A DNA stretch of 7,045 nucleotides from JACQQW01 sp964520655 (lineage in GTDB: Bacteria; Omnitrophota; Gorgyraeia; Zapsychrales; Fredricksoniimonadaceae): assembly GCA_964520655.1 (NCBI GenBank), contig CAZFNI010000039.1:1-7045 (forward strand). The letters are read 5' to 3'. Shown here piece after piece: positions 5,040 through 7,045 of the stretch. The translations under genes were made by a program, and so were the position numbers. The notes beneath the pieces are model-generated. The model did no database searches and had not been told where the DNA came from. It saw only the letters and a list, made by a program, of their open reading frames with translations. Within the stretch, counting starts at the first letter, position 1; each line of letters begins with the position of its first letter.

Positions 5040-6245
5040 ATGAAACGTATCGGTATTATCACATCAGGCGGCGATTGCGGCGGTCTTAATGGTGTTATCA
5101 AAGGCGCTTCTGCCACAGCCCGCTCTATGGGCGCAACCTGCTATATTATCCCCAACGGCTATGCCGGATTGTATAACCTGATCGAGTTTGATCATTTAAC
5201 GGAATTAAGCGATGAGCGCATTGATATGATCGGGACCAACCTGGCAGGATCAGAAGCCGGACACTCCCGCGTGAAGGTCAAAAAGATCGAGGATCCTCAA
5301 AAATACCAGCGCATCAAGGATGGCATGGCTAAATTTAAACTGGATGGCTTGATCATTTCCGGTGGTGATGATTCCGGTAGCGTCATGGTCGACTTGACCG
5401 AACATGGGATCAAATGTGTCCATGCCCCCAAAACAATGGACCTTGACCTTCAGACCTACTCTGTGGGCGCGGACTCGACCATCAATCGCATCGCCACATT
5501 CATTGAAGACCTTAAAACAACCGCACGGACGCATAACCGCGTCCTGGCCATGGAAGTGTTCGGACGCTATGCCGGGCATACCGCTTTTCGCGGCGGTGTC
5601 GCGGCTGATGCGGATGCGATCATCATCCCTGAGATCCCCTGCGATTTCGATATTCTTTACCAGCACATGAAACAACGCTATTTTAAACGCATCGCTGATT
5701 CTGATGTCAATGCCGGCACCTATATGATCGTTGTTGCCGAAGGCATCAAAGATGCCAGCGGCGCTGAGATCGTTGATGAGAACGCTCCTGTTGATGCGTT
5801 CGGGCACAAACGTTTAGCTGGTGCCGGTAACTATGTATGCCAGCAATTAAGCAAACGTTTAAAAGCAGATAAATCGATCCCTGCCATGATGAAGAAAGCC
5901 GGGATGTTCGTTACCGGCATTAATGAGATCCCGGAAGTTCGCGCTGTTATGCCCGGTCACCTGGTACGCTGTGGCCACTCATCTGCCTACGACGTCAACT
6001 TCGGACGTGAAGCAGGCGCCGGGGCCTTTATCCTGCTTAACCAGGGCATCACTGGCGTCACTGTTGCCGGGATCAACAACGGCAAAGTGCGCTATATGAA
6101 CACCAAAGAAGCGATCGTCCAACGTTTTGTGGATACCAATCAAGTGGCTGTCTATGAAGCTCAGGGGATATGCTTTGGCCGCGCACCTGCCGCAGTCACT
6201 ACCTCAGCGGAAAAGATTTCCGCCATGCCCCAGCGTATCTATTAA
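5040..6245 (+). CDS. pfp: 6-phosphofructokinase, pyrophosphate-dependent type
   Basis: This is a 401-residue protein of the PFKA fold, which phosphorylates fructose 6-phosphate in the cytoplasm. The N-terminal phosphate loop is TSGGDCGGLNG. GGDDS (108-112) has Asp111 where ATP-dependent enzymes have Gly. PKTMDLD (130-136) has Lys131 where ATP enzymes have Gly. This Asp/Lys pair is the established marker of pyrophosphate use, which makes the step reversible and ATP-sparing. The catalytic Asp is D134 with D136 nearby, and L135 replaces the usual Asn of TIDND. EVFGR (172-176) is the fructose-6-phosphate-contacting MGR motif. IPE with E198 and GHLVRCG with R310 supply further substrate contacts. 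Start at 5040 is supported by GGAGG just upstream and by the canonical MKRIGIITSGGD. The gene ends 7 bp from the convergent methyltransferase stop, leaving no room for a separate terminator. Phosphoryl donor choice is inferred from two residues. Confidence 0.88.
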   Translation: MKRIGIITSGGDCGGLNGVIKGASATARSMGATCYIIPNGYAGLYNLIEFDHLTELSDERIDMIGTNLAGSEAGHSRVKVKKIEDPQKYQRIKDGMAKFKLDGLIISGGDDSGSVMVDLTEHGIKCVHAPKTMDLDLQTYSVGADSTINRIATFIEDLKTTARTHNRVLAMEVFGRYAGHTAFRGGVAADADAIIIPEIPCDFDILYQHMKQRYFKRIADSDVNAGTYMIVVAEGIKDASGAEIVDENAPVDAFGHKRLAGAGNYVCQQLSKRLKADKSIPAMMKKAGMFVTGINEIPEVRAVMPGHLVRCGHSSAYDVNFGREAGAGAFILLNQGITGVTVAGINNGKVRYMNTKEAIVQRFVDTNQVAVYEAQGICFGRAPAAVTTSAEKISAMPQRIY

Positions 6246-6252
6246 GGATAGT

Positions 6253-7045
6253 CTAAAGCTTCGTGGCTATGACCTGGATAACGTCGCCTAAGCCGATCTT
6301 CAGCGGGAGCTTGGGAATGGCCGACTTATCGACGTTGAAAAGAAATCGGAATATACTGTTCAAATTCTGATATTTATAGACGGATTTAATAGAAACCACC
6401 TTAAATCCGTATGTTTCCAAAAGTTTTGACAGTGTCTGACGTGAATAAAAATACACATGCAGCGGCGGAGTAATCATGCGCCATCTTTTGCCGGAGATCC
6501 TCCCCAATAACGACGCAATATCACCTGTGCTGATCACTAATCCCCCGCCTTTTTTCAATATCCGAGCGGCTTTTTCAATATACAATGACGGATGAAGCAA
6601 ATGCTCGATGGTATCGAACATACAGACAACATCAGGATTAAGCTCTTGTCCATCCGTTAAAAAATCAATATTGTTAACGTCGCAACGATATGTCTCACGC
6701 GCAATAGCCGCTGCGTAGGAAGAAGTTTCATACCCGAACGCTTTCCAGCCGCGCTCGGAAGCGGCCTGAAGAAAAAAACCAAAAGCACTGCCGATCTCAA
6801 GCAAAATTCCAGGCTTAAAGTACGCTTCAATATCCTTTAATACCTCATGACTGTTTCTATAATGGATCCCCTTATCATCCTCATAATCAGGATATACATT
6901 TTTATAATAATCTTTCTCATACGCCTCAACAATATCCGCCTGGCTCAAATAGGCAAAAACAAGACGGCATGATCGGCAGCGAAGTATATCCTGATCATTA
7001 ACATTCCATTGTTTGATCACTTCAGTAGATCGACAGAGATCGCAT
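6253..7045 (-). CDS. Class I SAM-dependent methyltransferase with N-terminal zinc-knuckle (partial, N-terminus off the right edge)
   Basis: The frame is open from the right edge to TAG at 6255-6253, giving 264 visible residues. The first visible codons read CDLC, and CRSC follows about 20 residues later. This two-pair cysteine pattern is typical of the zinc-binding head of Methyltransf_23-like proteins (CxxC...CxxCglvf). The GTG at 7020 is therefore almost certainly an internal Val and the true start lies beyond 7045. Counting from that codon, motif I is LLEIGSAFGFF (73-83), an acidic/aromatic SAM-ribose strand is AFGYETS (94-100), and the post-III segment is MFDTIEHLLHP (134-144) with KKGGGLVIST (156-165). 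Such enzymes often modify sugars or lipids in surface-polysaccharide clusters, but the substrate here is unknown. It is convergent with pfp and separated from it by only 7 bp. Confidence 0.88.
   Translation of the reverse strand, partial: CDLCRSTEVIKQWNVNDQDILRCRSCRLVFAYLSQADIVEAYEKDYYKNVYPDYEDDKGIHYRNSHEVLKDIEAYFKPGILLEIGSAFGFFLQAASERGWKAFGYETSSYAAAIARETYRCDVNNIDFLTDGQELNPDVVCMFDTIEHLLHPSLYIEKAARILKKGGGLVISTGDIASLLGRISGKRWRMITPPLHVYFYSRQTLSKLLETYGFKVVSIKSVYKYQNLNSIFRFLFNVDKSAIPKLPLKIGLGDVIQVIATKL

Noticed and set aside
5250..5807. 185-codon minus frame inside pfp
   Set aside because: It is antisense to conserved phosphofructokinase motifs and has no family resemblance; a shadow frame.

Overview
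The window looks like a metagenome-assembled bacterial scaffold. It contains a run of exactly 100 Ns flanked on both sides by the same 55-nt sequence. The organism is probably a deep-branching Gram-negative-type bacterium. RecN carries an SSGE signature and a FDEIDAQIGG Walker B/D-loop, which from memory resembles RecN of the Planctomycetes-Verrucomicrobia-Chlamydiae / Omnitrophota side of the tree. A pyrophosphate-type phosphofructokinase fits an energy-limited anaerobe. The taxonomy is an inference and was not tested by any search.

Left part (1-2372, minus strand): a two-gene cell-surface glycosylation unit. A small cytoplasmic GT2-type glycosyltransferase overlaps by 4 nt (ATGA) a long polytopic membrane protein that runs off the left edge. 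The GT2 gene has a TATAAT box so close to its ATG, with no Shine-Dalgarno sequence, that its mRNA may be leaderless.

Middle (2430-3250, minus strand): a tRNA operon transcribed in the order Thr(TGT), Tyr(GTA), Gly(TCC) from a recognisable promoter at 3222-3250. This order matches the start of the classic thrU-tyrU-glyT-thrT-tufB operon, but no tRNA-Thr(GGT) or tuf follows. The apparent replacement by glycosyltransferase genes rests on the scaffold join inside tRNA-Gly. Both inter-tRNA spacers are filled with GC-rich hairpins that share a related core (16 of 17 bases). The 3' ends of tRNA-Thr and tRNA-Gly each have a short direct-repeat copy downstream, as seen where elements insert into tRNA 3' ends.

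Right part (3304-7045): recN (DNA repair ATPase) and a PPi-type phosphofructokinase gene on the plus strand. A convergent class I methyltransferase with an N-terminal zinc-knuckle region lies on the minus strand, is cut by the right edge, and has its stop codon only 7 bp from that of the kinase.

I saw no CRISPR array, no insertion sequence with a transposase, no rRNA and no defence system. The most unusual part is the tRNA operon with its repeat-flanked palindromic spacers.
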